Origin: Niabella beijingensis
GTDB taxonomy: Bacteria > Bacteroidota > Bacteroidia > Chitinophagales > Chitinophagaceae
Direction: 5' to 3'
NCBI RefSeq assembly: GCF_020034665.1
Contig: NZ_JAIQDI010000001.1
Coordinates: 1,860,001 to 1,924,000 of the forward strand
DNA length: 64,000 nucleotides
The notes beneath the pieces are model-generated. The model worked only from the letters and a program-made list of their open reading frames with translations. It was not told where the DNA came from and ran no database searches. Both the position numbers and the translations under genes were made by a program. Shown piece after piece: positions 17,118 through 25,744 of the stretch (position 1 is the stretch's first letter; the number at the start of each line of letters is the position of its first letter).

Positions 17118-19265
17118 TTGTTGGAAAAAATCTATAATATCATTGAGTTCACACAGCGAAGTGTTTTCCTTACCGGCAAGGCCGGTACAGGAAAAACCAC
17201 TTTCCTGAACCAGTTCGTCAGTAAAACATTAAAAAAGCATATTGTGGTGGCGCCTACCGGCATTGCAGCGATCAATGCAGGTGGGGTAACCATTCATTCG
17301 ATGTTTGGTTTACCCCTTACTTCATTTGTGCCCACAACGGATGCAGTAGACCGGAATGAAGCTATTAATATACCGCAGCTGTTGCCCCATTTCAAGTACC
17401 GGAAAGAAAAGCTGGAGCTGTTAAGAGCGCTTGAAATACTGATCATCGATGAGGTATCAATGCTCCGGGCTGATGTACTGGATATGATCGATCTGGCTTT
17501 AAAAACAGCCCGGCGCTCTTCACTGGCCTTTGGCGGAGTGCAGTTGCTGCTGATCGGCGATCTGTATCAGCTGCCCCCGGTTGTAAAATCTGCCGCTGAA
17601 AAACTGCTGACGCCCTATTATGCCTCCCCGTATTTTTTTGAATCAAAGGCACTGAAAAGCACCCCTTTTGTTACGGTGGAACTTTCCACGGTATTCCGCC
17701 AAAGCGATGCCCTGTTCATCTCCCTTCTTAATGCGATCCGCGAGGGTGAAAAAAGCCGGATCGATTTTGAGTTGCTGAATACCCGGTATCAACCTTCTTT
17801 CGAACCGCAGGATCATTACATCTACCTGGTGTCGCACAATCATATGGCCGACCGGATCAATAGCAGCCGGCTGGAATTGCTGCCGGGTGCGGCGGTTCCT
17901 TGTCCGGCCATTATCAGCGGCGATTTTAAGGAACATCTTTATCCCAATGATCCCCAGCTGGTATTGAAACCCGATGCACAGGTCATGTTCATCCGCAACG
18001 ATGCTTCCGAAGCAAAAAAATATTATAACGGAAGGATCGCCCGGGTGGTACGGGTCGAGGACGACAAGGTCGTTGTGATACCGGAAGGAACTGAAGCAGA
18101 ACTCGCCGTAGAACGCGAAGTATGGGAAAACAAGAAATACTATCTGGATGAAAAGAAAGAAATACAGGAAGAGGTTACCGGCAGTTACGAACAATTCCCC
18201 TTCCGGCTGGCCTGGGCCGTTACGATCCATAAGAGCCAGGGACTTACATTTGACAAAGTGATCATCGACGCCGGGGCTTCTTTTACCAACGGCCAGGTAT
18301 ATGTGGCCCTAAGCCGCTGCAGGACCCTGGAAGGTATTGTGCTGAAGTCCCCCATCCGGGCATCGAACATCTTCCGGGATACAAGGATCAGTGATTTTCA
18401 TGAAGCCACCGATGCCTCGGAACAAATCGCATCGATCTACGAAGAAGAAAAGCATACGTTTGCCATCAGCAAACTGCTGCAAACCTTCAACAGTGCACCG
18501 ATTTTAACCGCAGTGGAAAACTGGATCGCAGCTGCCGAAAACCCGCTGATCCAGCACATGGATTTTTCCGGTGTATCCGAGCCGGTACAGCAATCGGCCA
18601 CACTTCTCGAAAGTACTTTTCTGAAATTTGAACATTTTATCCATCGCCAGATGCGTACGATCACCGCAGAAACCTGGCGCACGATCAGCGAAAAAAGCGC
18701 TGGCGCCGTTAATTATTTCTTTGACCTGGTGCAGACCAGACTTCTTGATCCCGTAAAAGCACATTACAGCAAAACCAAGAACCAGAAAGGGGCCAAAGCT
18801 TATAACCGCACGGTGGAAACCCTGACTGAAGAACTGCAGCAGTACCTGCTTCGCCTGATGGACCTGCATTTATTCGACAAAAAGCTCATTGCTGCAGACA
18901 GAACCATTACACCCGTTAAAAAAGAGCCCGCCAAACCGTCCCATCTTATCAGTTATGCCCTGCTGGAGGAAGGAATGCGACCTGAAGCCATCGCAGCAGA
19001 GCGGAACCTGGCACTCAGTACGGTATTCGGGCACTTTGCCAAGGTGGCTTCCGTGGGAATACTGGATATCCATGTACTTTTTTCAGAAGAGCAGTTGCGT
19101 CGGTTTCAAGATGCATTTGAAACAAGAAAATGGGATTCATTAAAGGAAGCAAAAAGCGCCCTGCCCGTTTTTGAATTTCATGAACTGCGCGTGCTCATCA
19201 ATCATTTTACCTACTGGGCAGCCAAGGGCTCAAAAACAGCAGCCGTTTCCGGTCACTCAAATTAG
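17118..19265 (+). CDS. Pif1-like ATP-dependent DNA helicase with C-terminal helix-turn-helix domain
   Basis: A 715-residue SF1B helicase. Walker A is TGKAGTGKTT (about 19-28), Walker B IIDEVSML (109-116). The later motifs are WAVTIHKSQGLTFDKVIID and VYVALSRCRTLEGIVLKS. The C-terminus holds a helicase-associated HTH region (SYALLEEGMRPEAIAAERNL, near residues 615-665), as in RecQ/Pif1-type proteins of Bacteroidota. The frame begins with TTG codons (17118 or 17121) directly before the conserved N-terminus, and no in-frame ATG exists upstream. Probable roles are unwinding of G-quadruplexes or R-loops. Confidence 0.9.
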   Translation: MLEKIYNIIEFTQRSVFLTGKAGTGKTTFLNQFVSKTLKKHIVVAPTGIAAINAGGVTIHSMFGLPLTSFVPTTDAVDRNEAINIPQLLPHFKYRKEKLELLRALEILIIDEVSMLRADVLDMIDLALKTARRSSLAFGGVQLLLIGDLYQLPPVVKSAAEKLLTPYYASPYFFESKALKSTPFVTVELSTVFRQSDALFISLLNAIREGEKSRIDFELLNTRYQPSFEPQDHYIYLVSHNHMADRINSSRLELLPGAAVPCPAIISGDFKEHLYPNDPQLVLKPDAQVMFIRNDASEAKKYYNGRIARVVRVEDDKVVVIPEGTEAELAVEREVWENKKYYLDEKKEIQEEVTGSYEQFPFRLAWAVTIHKSQGLTFDKVIIDAGASFTNGQVYVALSRCRTLEGIVLKSPIRASNIFRDTRISDFHEATDASEQIASIYEEEKHTFAISKLLQTFNSAPILTAVENWIAAAENPLIQHMDFSGVSEPVQQSATLLESTFLKFEHFIHRQMRTITAETWRTISEKSAGAVNYFFDLVQTRLLDPVKAHYSKTKNQKGAKAYNRTVETLTEELQQYLLRLMDLHLFDKKLIAADRTITPVKKEPAKPSHLISYALLEEGMRPEAIAAERNLALSTVFGHFAKVASVGILDIHVLFSEEQLRRFQDAFETRKWDSLKEAKSALPVFEFHELRVLINHFTYWAAKGSKTAAVSGHSN

Positions 19266-19313
19266 GGGTGCCAACCGGTCGGGTAAAATAGTATCTTTAA
19301 GGAAATCTTTCCG

Positions 19314-19850
19314 ATGCCTTCAAAAACAAGTGCCCTCCTCCTTGTTTTGTTCTTTTTTTCTTCTGCAGCTGCACAAACAAAACAGGTTACCGAATTTACA
19401 AGGGGAGGTATATTACTGGTCAAATTAAATAACGGGTTCACCACCGGCTTCCGGTCCGTTACTCCGGATCTTTATACCGGCGGTCTTGCGTTAAGTCCGC
19501 AGATAACGGTTGTTGTTAACCGGCTGCGGCTGGGTGCCAATGCCGGTATGGTATACAACAATAAAAGGATCTCTGGTCTCTTCGGCCCTGCAGCCGCATT
19601 AAAACTTGCAGACCTCAGGACCCAAAAGCCCATGGCCCTGGCATTTGGAAATATCCAGCTGCTTGCAGAAGCCAACTGGGGTACGCATCGGCAACGCATG
19701 GCCGGTGGGGGCATCGGGCTGGAACTCCTGCAAAAAATACAGATCGGCATTACCGCACAACGGGATTATCATTTGAACCAGTGGTGGTTCCAGTCGTTCA
19801 TCGCCTATCAGTTCAATAAGACCCGTAAGGTCCAACCACAATTTGAATAA
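19314..19850 (+). CDS. Secreted hypothetical protein, possibly a small beta-barrel
   Basis: A 178-residue protein with a signal peptide (LLLVLFFFSSAAAQ) followed by short alternating strands with many Gly and aromatic residues (GGIGLELLQKIQIGITAQRDYHL), which suggests an outer-membrane barrel or a secreted beta-protein. No family recognised. It ends 8 nt before the patatin gene and may be co-transcribed with it. Confidence 0.7.
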   Translation: MPSKTSALLLVLFFFSSAAAQTKQVTEFTRGGILLVKLNNGFTTGFRSVTPDLYTGGLALSPQITVVVNRLRLGANAGMVYNNKRISGLFGPAAALKLADLRTQKPMALAFGNIQLLAEANWGTHRQRMAGGGIGLELLQKIQIGITAQRDYHLNQWWFQSFIAYQFNKTRKVQPQFE

Positions 19851-19858
19851 TCTTCTTT

Positions 19859-20905
19859 ATGAATAAAGCATTGATCATAAGTGGCGGAGGGTCCAAAGGA
19901 GCATTTGCTGTTGGTGTTATCAAAGACCTGGAAACCACCTACAGGTTAACCTTCGACACGGTGATAGGAACCAGCACCGGGGCATTGATCGCCCCACTTG
20001 CGGCCATGAATCAGCTCGATGTACTGGAAGACCTCTACACCAGTGTTACCACCGGAGACCTCCTTGAAGAAAAGAATCTGGGCACCAGTATCTGGAACGG
20101 CAATTCGTTGTATACCGCAAACGGGCTGGGGTCACGGGTGCGACAGATCTACACCGACACTTTTTATGCGCAGCTGCGCACTGCTGCCAAAAAAATATAT
20201 CTGACCACTACCTGTTTGCAAAGCCAGGAATTAGTGGTCTATACCACAGACCCCGCCCCCGTAACAGCGGGGAGCTATTACCGCATAGAAAAGATAGAGA
20301 GCGCCGAGCAGTTCAGAAGAGCGGTAATGGCATCAGCCAGCCAACCGGTATTTATGCCTCCTGTGCGGATCAATAAGGATCTTCCGGGAGCAATTCATCC
20401 GGATTACCAGTATGTGGATGGCGGTACCCGCGAATATGCCGGCGTCGGCATTGCGCTGGAAGCCGGTGCGGATGAGCTCTTTACCATCCTGCTTTCCGCC
20501 AGGAACAGCGCACCCGACCCGGCAATTTACAATAACCTGCTTTCCATTTTACTGCAAACGGTCGCTGTTTTTATAACCGATGTGGCAGATAATGATCTGT
20601 ATGCAGCGCGGCAACACATTCACTTTCTCAATTATATCAACCAGGTAAAGGCCGCCATGAGGGCCGATGGTGTCTCCGAAGCTGCACTGGGACGTTATTT
20701 CAGCAGTTCCTCCCCGGATTATACAGATCTGATCAACCGTCCTCCGGTAAAATTACATGTACTGCAGCCCGAAACGGCGCTGGACGGCGGTCCCGGCGGG
20801 CTTGTTTTTGAACCGGCCAAAATGAAACAAATGGTTCAGCTGGGTAAGATCGCGCTGCAAAACTATGTGGCCCGGTTAAAACCCGGAGAGACTGATTGGG
20901 CCTAA
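19859..20905 (+). CDS. Patatin-like phospholipase
   Basis: A 348-residue lipid acyl hydrolase with a Ser-Asp dyad. The oxyanion loop is SGGGSKGAFAVG (8-19), the nucleophile is S39 in GTSTG, and the aspartate is D187 in VDGGTREY. It has no signal peptide and is probably cytoplasmic or membrane-associated. This is the shorter of two patatins in the window; the second, at 42.2-43.7 kb, has membrane segments. Substrate unknown. Confidence 0.93.
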   Translation: MNKALIISGGGSKGAFAVGVIKDLETTYRLTFDTVIGTSTGALIAPLAAMNQLDVLEDLYTSVTTGDLLEEKNLGTSIWNGNSLYTANGLGSRVRQIYTDTFYAQLRTAAKKIYLTTTCLQSQELVVYTTDPAPVTAGSYYRIEKIESAEQFRRAVMASASQPVFMPPVRINKDLPGAIHPDYQYVDGGTREYAGVGIALEAGADELFTILLSARNSAPDPAIYNNLLSILLQTVAVFITDVADNDLYAARQHIHFLNYINQVKAAMRADGVSEAALGRYFSSSSPDYTDLINRPPVKLHVLQPETALDGGPGGLVFEPAKMKQMVQLGKIALQNYVARLKPGETDWA

Positions 20906-20935
20906 AAAAGCCGGCACCCGTTACGGACACCGGCT
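20904..20935 (-). terminator. Terminator of osmC-like gene (between convergent genes)
   Basis: AGCCGG/CCGGCT stem with a 3x3 internal loop and an inner CCG/CGG pair. Read on the minus strand it is followed by a run of six T. It overlaps the stop codon of the patatin gene. Confidence 0.65.
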
Positions 20936-20954
20936 ATTATAATATATCGCAGCA

Positions 20955-21371
20955 TTATCCGTTCAGTACAGCTGTGGCCGTAATTTTTGTATTCAGCAGT
21001 TTGCTGATCGGGCAATTTGCCTCAGCATCCCTGACGGCCGCATCGAATTTTTCCTGGTCAATGCCCGGAACCGCAGCCTGAACATCCAGGTGACTTTCCG
21101 TTACAGCGCCATTTTCAAAGGTAACCGTACATTTGGTATCGATATTGGTGGCTGTAAAACCGGCTTCATTCAGCACAAAGCTCAGCTTCATGGTAAAACA
21201 ACCGGCATGAGCCGCTGCTACCAGCTCTTCCGGGTTGGTACCGGGGTTCCCTTCTTCAAAACGTGTTTTAAAAGAATAAGGCGTATCGCTTAACACACCG
21301 GATTGTGTCGAGGTCTTACCCGTTCCATCTTTTCCCGTTCCCTGCCAGTTGGCCGTTGCAAAACGTTTCAT
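20955..21371 (-). CDS. OsmC-family peroxiredoxin
   Basis: A 138-residue OsmC-subfamily hydroperoxide reductase, cytoplasmic. The two redox cysteines are present: C58 in AHAGCFTMKLS and C120 in EANCPISKLL. The N-terminus (MKRFATANWQGTGKDGTGKT) and NPEELVAAAHA fit OsmC rather than Ohr. The 19-nt gap to scpA upstream on the same strand allows co-transcription. Confidence 0.95.
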   Translation of the reverse strand: MKRFATANWQGTGKDGTGKTSTQSGVLSDTPYSFKTRFEEGNPGTNPEELVAAAHAGCFTMKLSFVLNEAGFTATNIDTKCTVTFENGAVTESHLDVQAAVPGIDQEKFDAAVRDAEANCPISKLLNTKITATAVLNG

Positions 21372-21390
21372 GAGTTTTATATTTTTATGG

Positions 21391-22179
21391 TTAAGAGAAT
21401 GAGGGTTCGATCGCGGTCATTGTTTCTTCGCGGTCTTCCGGTGCTACATATTCCAGTATGAAATTATTCTTTCCGTCTCCGATCATGATCTTCAGAAAGC
21501 TCTGCTGCACCAGCTCCAGAACGGAGAGGAAGAGGAAGATCGCGTGCACACGGGTCTCTGCGTAATCAAACAGCTTTTCGAAAGAAAGTGTCTTGGCACG
21601 CTGCGCCTCTTCCATTACCTTGACCCGGCTGTTTTCCATGGAATAGTTGTACCGTACTACCGTATGCACCGGAGTATTTATCTTATCAGAATACCGCTGC
21701 ATCGCTTTTTCAAACGCCTTCATCAGCTTGAACATGGTAATGGCGTGTATCTCGGTGCCTTCGCCTGCTTCTTCCCCGATCACCGACAGTTCTTTCTGAA
21801 TATTCCCCCTTTTTACCATCAGCATCCGCATCGCTTCAAGCTCGGCCATTTGTGCTGACGCTTCCTTAAAGCGTTTATATTCCAGTATCTTGTTCACCAG
21901 TTCTTCCCTCGGATCGATCTCGTTACCCTGCGCATCCAGTTCCTTGCGCGGGATCAGCATTTTTGCCTTGATGCGCATAAGCGTGGAAATAAAAAGAATG
22001 AATTCACTCGACAATTCGATGTTCAGGGCTTCCTGTTCACGGATATATACCAGGAAATCGTTGGTGATCTTTGTAATAGGGATATTGTAAATATCGAGTT
22101 CATCCCGCTCTATAAAGAATAGCAGGAGGTCAAAAGGCCCTTCGAACTGGGAAAGCTTTATCTGATATGTTGTACTCAC
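21391..22179 (-). CDS. scpA: Segregation and condensation protein A
   Basis: Kleisin subunit of the SMC-ScpAB complex. The 262-residue product has the N-terminal SMC-binding helix bundle (YQIKLSQFEGPFDLLLFFIE, LDIYNIPITKITNDFLVYI) and a C-terminal winged helix (FLFLSVLELVQQSFLKIMIG). It starts with GTG at 22179. scpB is not adjacent. A TACATTTG box lies 28 nt upstream. Confidence 0.95.
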   Translation of the reverse strand: MSTTYQIKLSQFEGPFDLLLFFIERDELDIYNIPITKITNDFLVYIREQEALNIELSSEFILFISTLMRIKAKMLIPRKELDAQGNEIDPREELVNKILEYKRFKEASAQMAELEAMRMLMVKRGNIQKELSVIGEEAGEGTEIHAITMFKLMKAFEKAMQRYSDKINTPVHTVVRYNYSMENSRVKVMEEAQRAKTLSFEKLFDYAETRVHAIFLFLSVLELVQQSFLKIMIGDGKNNFILEYVAPEDREETMTAIEPSFS

Positions 22180-22207
22180 CTGAAAATATTGAACAGTGAA
22201 AAGAAGA

Positions 22208-22215
22208 CAAATGTA
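22208..22215 (-). promoter_or_regulatory. Predicted -7 box (TACATTTG) of scpA
   Basis: Exact TAnnTTTG on the minus strand, 28 nt before the scpA GTG and just downstream of the mscL terminator. Confidence 0.5.
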
Positions 22216-22237
22216 ATAAATAAGGGCCTGACACTAA

Positions 22238-22264
22238 AAAACGTCCTGTGATGCAGGACGTTTT
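22238..22264 (-). terminator. Rho-independent terminator after mscL
   Basis: Perfect 11-bp stem (AAAACGTCCTG with its complement) and a 5-nt loop; the minus strand continues into T residues. It lies 21 nt after the mscL stop. Confidence 0.85.
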
Positions 22265-22285
22265 GTGAATAAGTTGGGCAGATTT

Positions 22286-22708
22286 TTATTGCTTTTTCAG
22301 CGCATCCCTGATTTCCATCAGTAACTGGTCTGTAGAAGAAGGTGCCGCTGCTTCCGCAGGGGTCTCTTTCTTCATTCTATTCATTGCTTTCACCATCCAG
22401 AAAATCACCAGGGCCAGCAACAGAAAATTAATGGCAATTGTGATAAAGTTACCATAAGCGAAAATGGAAGTATCCGCGATTTTCCGCGCTTCTTCCAGTT
22501 TGGTACCTGGAGGGACATTCCCTTTCAGCACCAGGTAAAGACTGCTGAAGTCCGGTTTTCCGATGATCGCGCCTACTACCGGCATAATAAGATCATCAAT
22601 AATGCTTGATACAATTTTGCCAAAGGCCCCACCAATAATAACACCCACGGCCAGGTCAACCGCATTCCCTTTTATGGCAAATTCCTTAAATTCTTTAAGC
22701 ATTCCCAT
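22286..22708 (-). CDS. mscL: Large-conductance mechanosensitive channel MscL
   Basis: Osmotic release valve of the inner membrane, forming a pentamer. The 140-residue protein shows the signature start [29 protein letters not shown]1 (about residues 16-40), a periplasmic loop, TM2 (about 73-97, [19 protein letters not shown]), and the C-terminal helix. Length is normal. Monocistronic, with its own terminator. Confidence 0.96.
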   Translation of the reverse strand: MGMLKEFKEFAIKGNAVDLAVGVIIGGAFGKIVSSIIDDLIMPVVGAIIGKPDFSSLYLVLKGNVPPGTKLEEARKIADTSIFAYGNFITIAINFLLLALVIFWMVKAMNRMKKETPAEAAAPSSTDQLLMEIRDALKKQ

Positions 22709-22774
22709 GTGTTTGAATTTTTAAGTTATAAAATAGTGATTGGATTATTGATATTTCGGGGCAAATAATGTACG

Positions 22775-23338
22775 TTAAACGGCCATTATTTCTTTTTCCT
22801 TTACAGCCAGGTATTTTTCAACAGTGGCAATGTACTTGTCTGTAAGTTGCTGGGCTACTGCTTCTGCGTCTTTCATGCCATCTTCGCTCAATCCTTCCTT
22901 CTGCAGTTTTTTAATCCCTTCAATTACTTCCCGGCGGGCACTGCGGATTCCTATTTTTGAGTTTTCGCCTTCAGCAAAACTTTTCTTCACCAGTTCTTTT
23001 CTGCGTTCTTCTGTAAGGGGGGGCAGGAACAGGCGTATATTGACACCATCATTTTGGGGATTCAGGCCGATGTTGGCAGCGATGATTGCCCGTTCGATAG
23101 GCTGCAGCATATTTTTTTCCCAGGGCTGAATATTGATGGTACGGGCATCAAGCACGGTAATATTTCCCACCTGGTTAATCGGCATAGCGGATCCGTAATA
23201 GTCGACAAAGATCCCATCCAGTATCTGTGGTGTTGCTTTTCCGGCGCGTATTTTTGCCAGTCCTGCCTCCAGGTGCGTAATGGCTTTCTTCATACCCTCT
23301 TCCGATGATTCAATTAGCTTACTTACTTGTTCCTGCAT
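22775..23338 (-). CDS. frr: Ribosome recycling factor
   Basis: Splits post-termination ribosomes together with EF-G. The 187-residue protein has the three-helix-bundle features: HLEAGLAKIRAGKATPQILDGI, VDYYGSAMPINQVGNITV, and LTEERRKELVKKSFAEGENSKIGIRSARR. ATG start at 23338. pyrH, its common neighbour, is not adjacent here. Confidence 0.97.
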   Translation of the reverse strand: MQEQVSKLIESSEEGMKKAITHLEAGLAKIRAGKATPQILDGIFVDYYGSAMPINQVGNITVLDARTINIQPWEKNMLQPIERAIIAANIGLNPQNDGVNIRLFLPPLTEERRKELVKKSFAEGENSKIGIRSARREVIEGIKKLQKEGLSEDGMKDAEAVAQQLTDKYIATVEKYLAVKEKEIMAV

Positions 23339-23360
23339 AAAATCAAAAAATTTAAAGACG

Positions 23361-23387
23361 CAAATCTAATGAAAGGAACCGAAACAA
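23361..23387 (-). promoter_or_regulatory. Predicted promoter of frr (TTG-N16-TAGATTTG)
   Basis: On the minus strand TAGATTTG (23361-23368) matches TAnnTTTG and a TTG lies 16 nt upstream (23385-23387), one short of the usual spacing range. Confidence 0.5.
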
Positions 23388-23424
23388 TGGAAAACCCGGC
23401 CGGAAATGAATAAATTACAATGGC

Positions 23425-24579
23425 TTAATGCACCTTATCCTGAACTTTTTCTTTGGTCTGGAGATTGATAACCTTGGATTGTGCAGACGGAGCTGCCCGT
23501 TGCTGCCGGTTTTGATTGACCACATACCTCCGGTGAATAACCAGTTTCCGTTTCGGCAGGGTATAGTAAAGAAAGGCCAATGCCAGGAATGAGGTGCCAA
23601 AAAGAGCTATGATAAGAGCCGTATTCCCAAAGTTGCGGGTCAGGTAAGTAATCAGGATCAGGGATATATTTGCAGAAACACAAATCAATGTAACAGTGGA
23701 ATGCCCCAGGCCACGATCCAGCAGCAAATGATGCACATGGTTCCGGTCTGGTGAAAAAGGCGACCTTCCCCTGAGGATCCGGTTTCCAAAAACACGTATG
23801 GTATCCACCAATGGCACGATCAGCACCGAAACACCTACGGCAACTGCCGAGGTAATGGGCAAGGCTGCTCCCGGCTGGCTGGCCACATCAATAAATTTCA
23901 ATACCAGTATGGATACCACCATACCCACCAGCAAAGAACCGGAGTCGCCCATAAAGATCTTTGCCGGGTGATAATTGAAAATAAGGAATGCCATTAAAGC
24001 GGCGGAAAGTGCAAATGAAAAACCTGCATAAGGGTACATTTTCGCCAGCAGGAAATAGGTTCCGAAAAGCAGGGTGGCCATCAGCCCCAGGCTTCCGGAA
24101 AGCCCGTCAATTCCGTCGATCAGGTTATACGCATTGATGATAAGGATAATAGTAAAATAGGTCAATGGAACGCCGTACATAGGATCCAGTGTCTCCATTC
24201 CCAAAAAACCGTGCATGCTTTCCAGACGGATGCCGCCCAGGTGGATGATAATGGCTGCCGCAATGATCTGCGCCACGAATTTCTTTGTGGCGGATAATGC
24301 AATAAGGTCATCCTTCAGTCCGATAAAAAAGGTCAGGGTAGCGGCGGCAAAAAAATAACGGATCTCCGGTGTGTTTGTAAAATTAAGACAAAGCAAACCA
24401 GCAAAAAGAAAGCCGATAAAAACACCGACACCTCCAAGAGAGGCTATTGCATGGGTGTGTAACTTACGCTCATCCGGGATATCATAGAGTTTTTTCTTAT
24501 CCGCAATGAGCATTACTACAGGAATTGCGAGAAACGCAACTGTAAAAGCTACAACAGCTGTCACCAGAATTTCAAGCAT
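23425..24579 (-). CDS. WecA/TagO-type undecaprenyl-phosphate glycosyl-1-phosphate transferase (MraY family)
   Basis: Inner-membrane enzyme moving a sugar-1-phosphate, usually GlcNAc-1-P, from its UDP form to undecaprenyl phosphate; it starts O-antigen, enterobacterial-common-antigen or wall-glycan synthesis. The 384-residue protein has about ten helices and the family motifs LKDDLIALS, NAYNLIDGIDGLSGSLG, IFMGDSGSLLVG and RNHVHHLLLDRGLGH. The start is the ATG at 24579; a TTG one codon earlier is less likely. No polysaccharide cluster surrounds it. Confidence 0.93.
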   Translation of the reverse strand: MLEILVTAVVAFTVAFLAIPVVMLIADKKKLYDIPDERKLHTHAIASLGGVGVFIGFLFAGLLCLNFTNTPEIRYFFAAATLTFFIGLKDDLIALSATKKFVAQIIAAAIIIHLGGIRLESMHGFLGMETLDPMYGVPLTYFTIILIINAYNLIDGIDGLSGSLGLMATLLFGTYFLLAKMYPYAGFSFALSAALMAFLIFNYHPAKIFMGDSGSLLVGMVVSILVLKFIDVASQPGAALPITSAVAVGVSVLIVPLVDTIRVFGNRILRGRSPFSPDRNHVHHLLLDRGLGHSTVTLICVSANISLILITYLTRNFGNTALIIALFGTSFLALAFLYYTLPKRKLVIHRRYVVNQNRQQRAAPSAQSKVINLQTKEKVQDKVH

Positions 24580-24598
24580 CAAATAAGGTTTACGACGA

Positions 24599-24628
24599 CA
24601 AAAGTAAGCTTTATCACCAAGATACCAA
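24599..24628 (-). promoter_or_regulatory. Promoter of the WecA-like gene (TTG-N19-TACTTTTG)
   Basis: On the minus strand TTG (24626-24628) and TACTTTTG (24599-24606) are spaced by 19 nt, an exact match to the Bacteroidota consensus; the box ends 19 nt before the ATG. Confidence 0.65.
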
Positions 24629-24739
24629 TTTTTATACAGATTTTAATTCCGGAACAAAAACCGGGAAGTCCAGAATTCATTGCTAATGAACAGGAATTAT
24701 CAAAAAAAAAGCGCACTTTTGCTGTTCAAAAAACAGATT

Positions 24740-25573
24740 ATGGCAAGTTTACAGGAAATTGCATCACAGGTTAGGCGTGATATTGTACGAATGGTTCACG
24801 GAGCGAACAGCGGCCACCCCGGAGGCTCTCTTGGATGCGCTGATTTTTTAACAGCCCTGTACTTTAAGGAAATGAAACATGATCCCTCCTTTAATATGGA
24901 TGGTATCAATGAAGACCTTTTCTTTTTGTCCAACGGCCATATTTCCCCCGTATTTTATTCGGTGCTGGCCCGCTCGGGATATTTTGATATAAAAGAGCTG
25001 GCTACCTTCAGAAAAATAGACAGCCGTTTGCAGGGACACCCGGCCACACACGAGCACCTTCCGGGTATACGGGTAGCGAGCGGGTCGCTCGGACAGGGAA
25101 TGAGTGTTGCCATCGGCGCTGCTTTAAGCAAAAAAATGAACAAGGATCCGCACCTGGTATTCTCACTGCACGGAGACGGGGAGCTGAATGAAGGACAGAA
25201 CTGGGAAGCCATTATGTTTGCCGCGGCACATAAAGTAGACAATCTCATATCCACCGTGGACTGGAACGGCCAGCAGATCGATGGTCCTACGGATAAAGTG
25301 CTGAACATGGGTAACCTTGCCGAAAAATTCAAAGCATTTGGCTGGGAAGTGATGGAGATGAACGGAAACGATATGGACGAAGTGGTAGCCACTATTGAAA
25401 AAGCCAAAGCCGCTACCGGTAACGGAAAACCGATCGCTATCATGATGCACACCGTGATGGGCAAGGGGATTGATTTTATGGAGAATGATCACGGTTGGCA
25501 CGGTATCGCACCCAATGACGAACAGCTGGCAAAAGCCCTGGCACAATTGCCGGAAACGCTGGGAGATTACTAA
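24740..25573 (+). CDS. Transketolase, N-terminal (thiamine-diphosphate-binding) subunit
   Basis: The pentose-phosphate enzyme transketolase transfers C2 units; in many Bacteroidota it is split into two genes. This 277-residue product is the N-half, with HGANSGHPGGSLGCADF, SNGHISPVFYSVL and the ThDP-Mg motif GDGELNEGQ followed about 25 residues later by VDWNGQ. The start is the ATG at 24740 (MASLQEIASQVRRD). The pyrimidine-binding and C-terminal domains are absent, and no C-half gene follows: the next gene is convergent. A partner must lie elsewhere. Confidence 0.93.
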   Translation: MASLQEIASQVRRDIVRMVHGANSGHPGGSLGCADFLTALYFKEMKHDPSFNMDGINEDLFFLSNGHISPVFYSVLARSGYFDIKELATFRKIDSRLQGHPATHEHLPGIRVASGSLGQGMSVAIGAALSKKMNKDPHLVFSLHGDGELNEGQNWEAIMFAAAHKVDNLISTVDWNGQQIDGPTDKVLNMGNLAEKFKAFGWEVMEMNGNDMDEVVATIEKAKAATGNGKPIAIMMHTVMGKGIDFMENDHGWHGIAPNDEQLAKALAQLPETLGDY

Positions 25574-25700
25574 GCGTTACAGCTTGCAGATTACAGGTTC
25601 TGTCTGAATACTGCTGATCTGTATACGATTCCCAAGTGAAAAGTTGAAGGGCAAGAAGTCCGGCATTCGGAACCTCGCAGAAATAAGAAATTGAAAGAAC

Positions 25701-25742
25701 AATAAAAGGTTACAGCATTCATAAGCGGTAGCCTTTTTTATT
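25701..25742. terminator. Bidirectional terminator between transketolase N-half and LolC/E-like gene
   Basis: Inverted repeat AATAAAAGGTTAC / GTAGCCTTTTTTATT with one G-U pair and a 14-nt loop, with T-runs usable on both strands, in a convergent gap. Confidence 0.75.
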
Positions 25743-25744
25743 GT

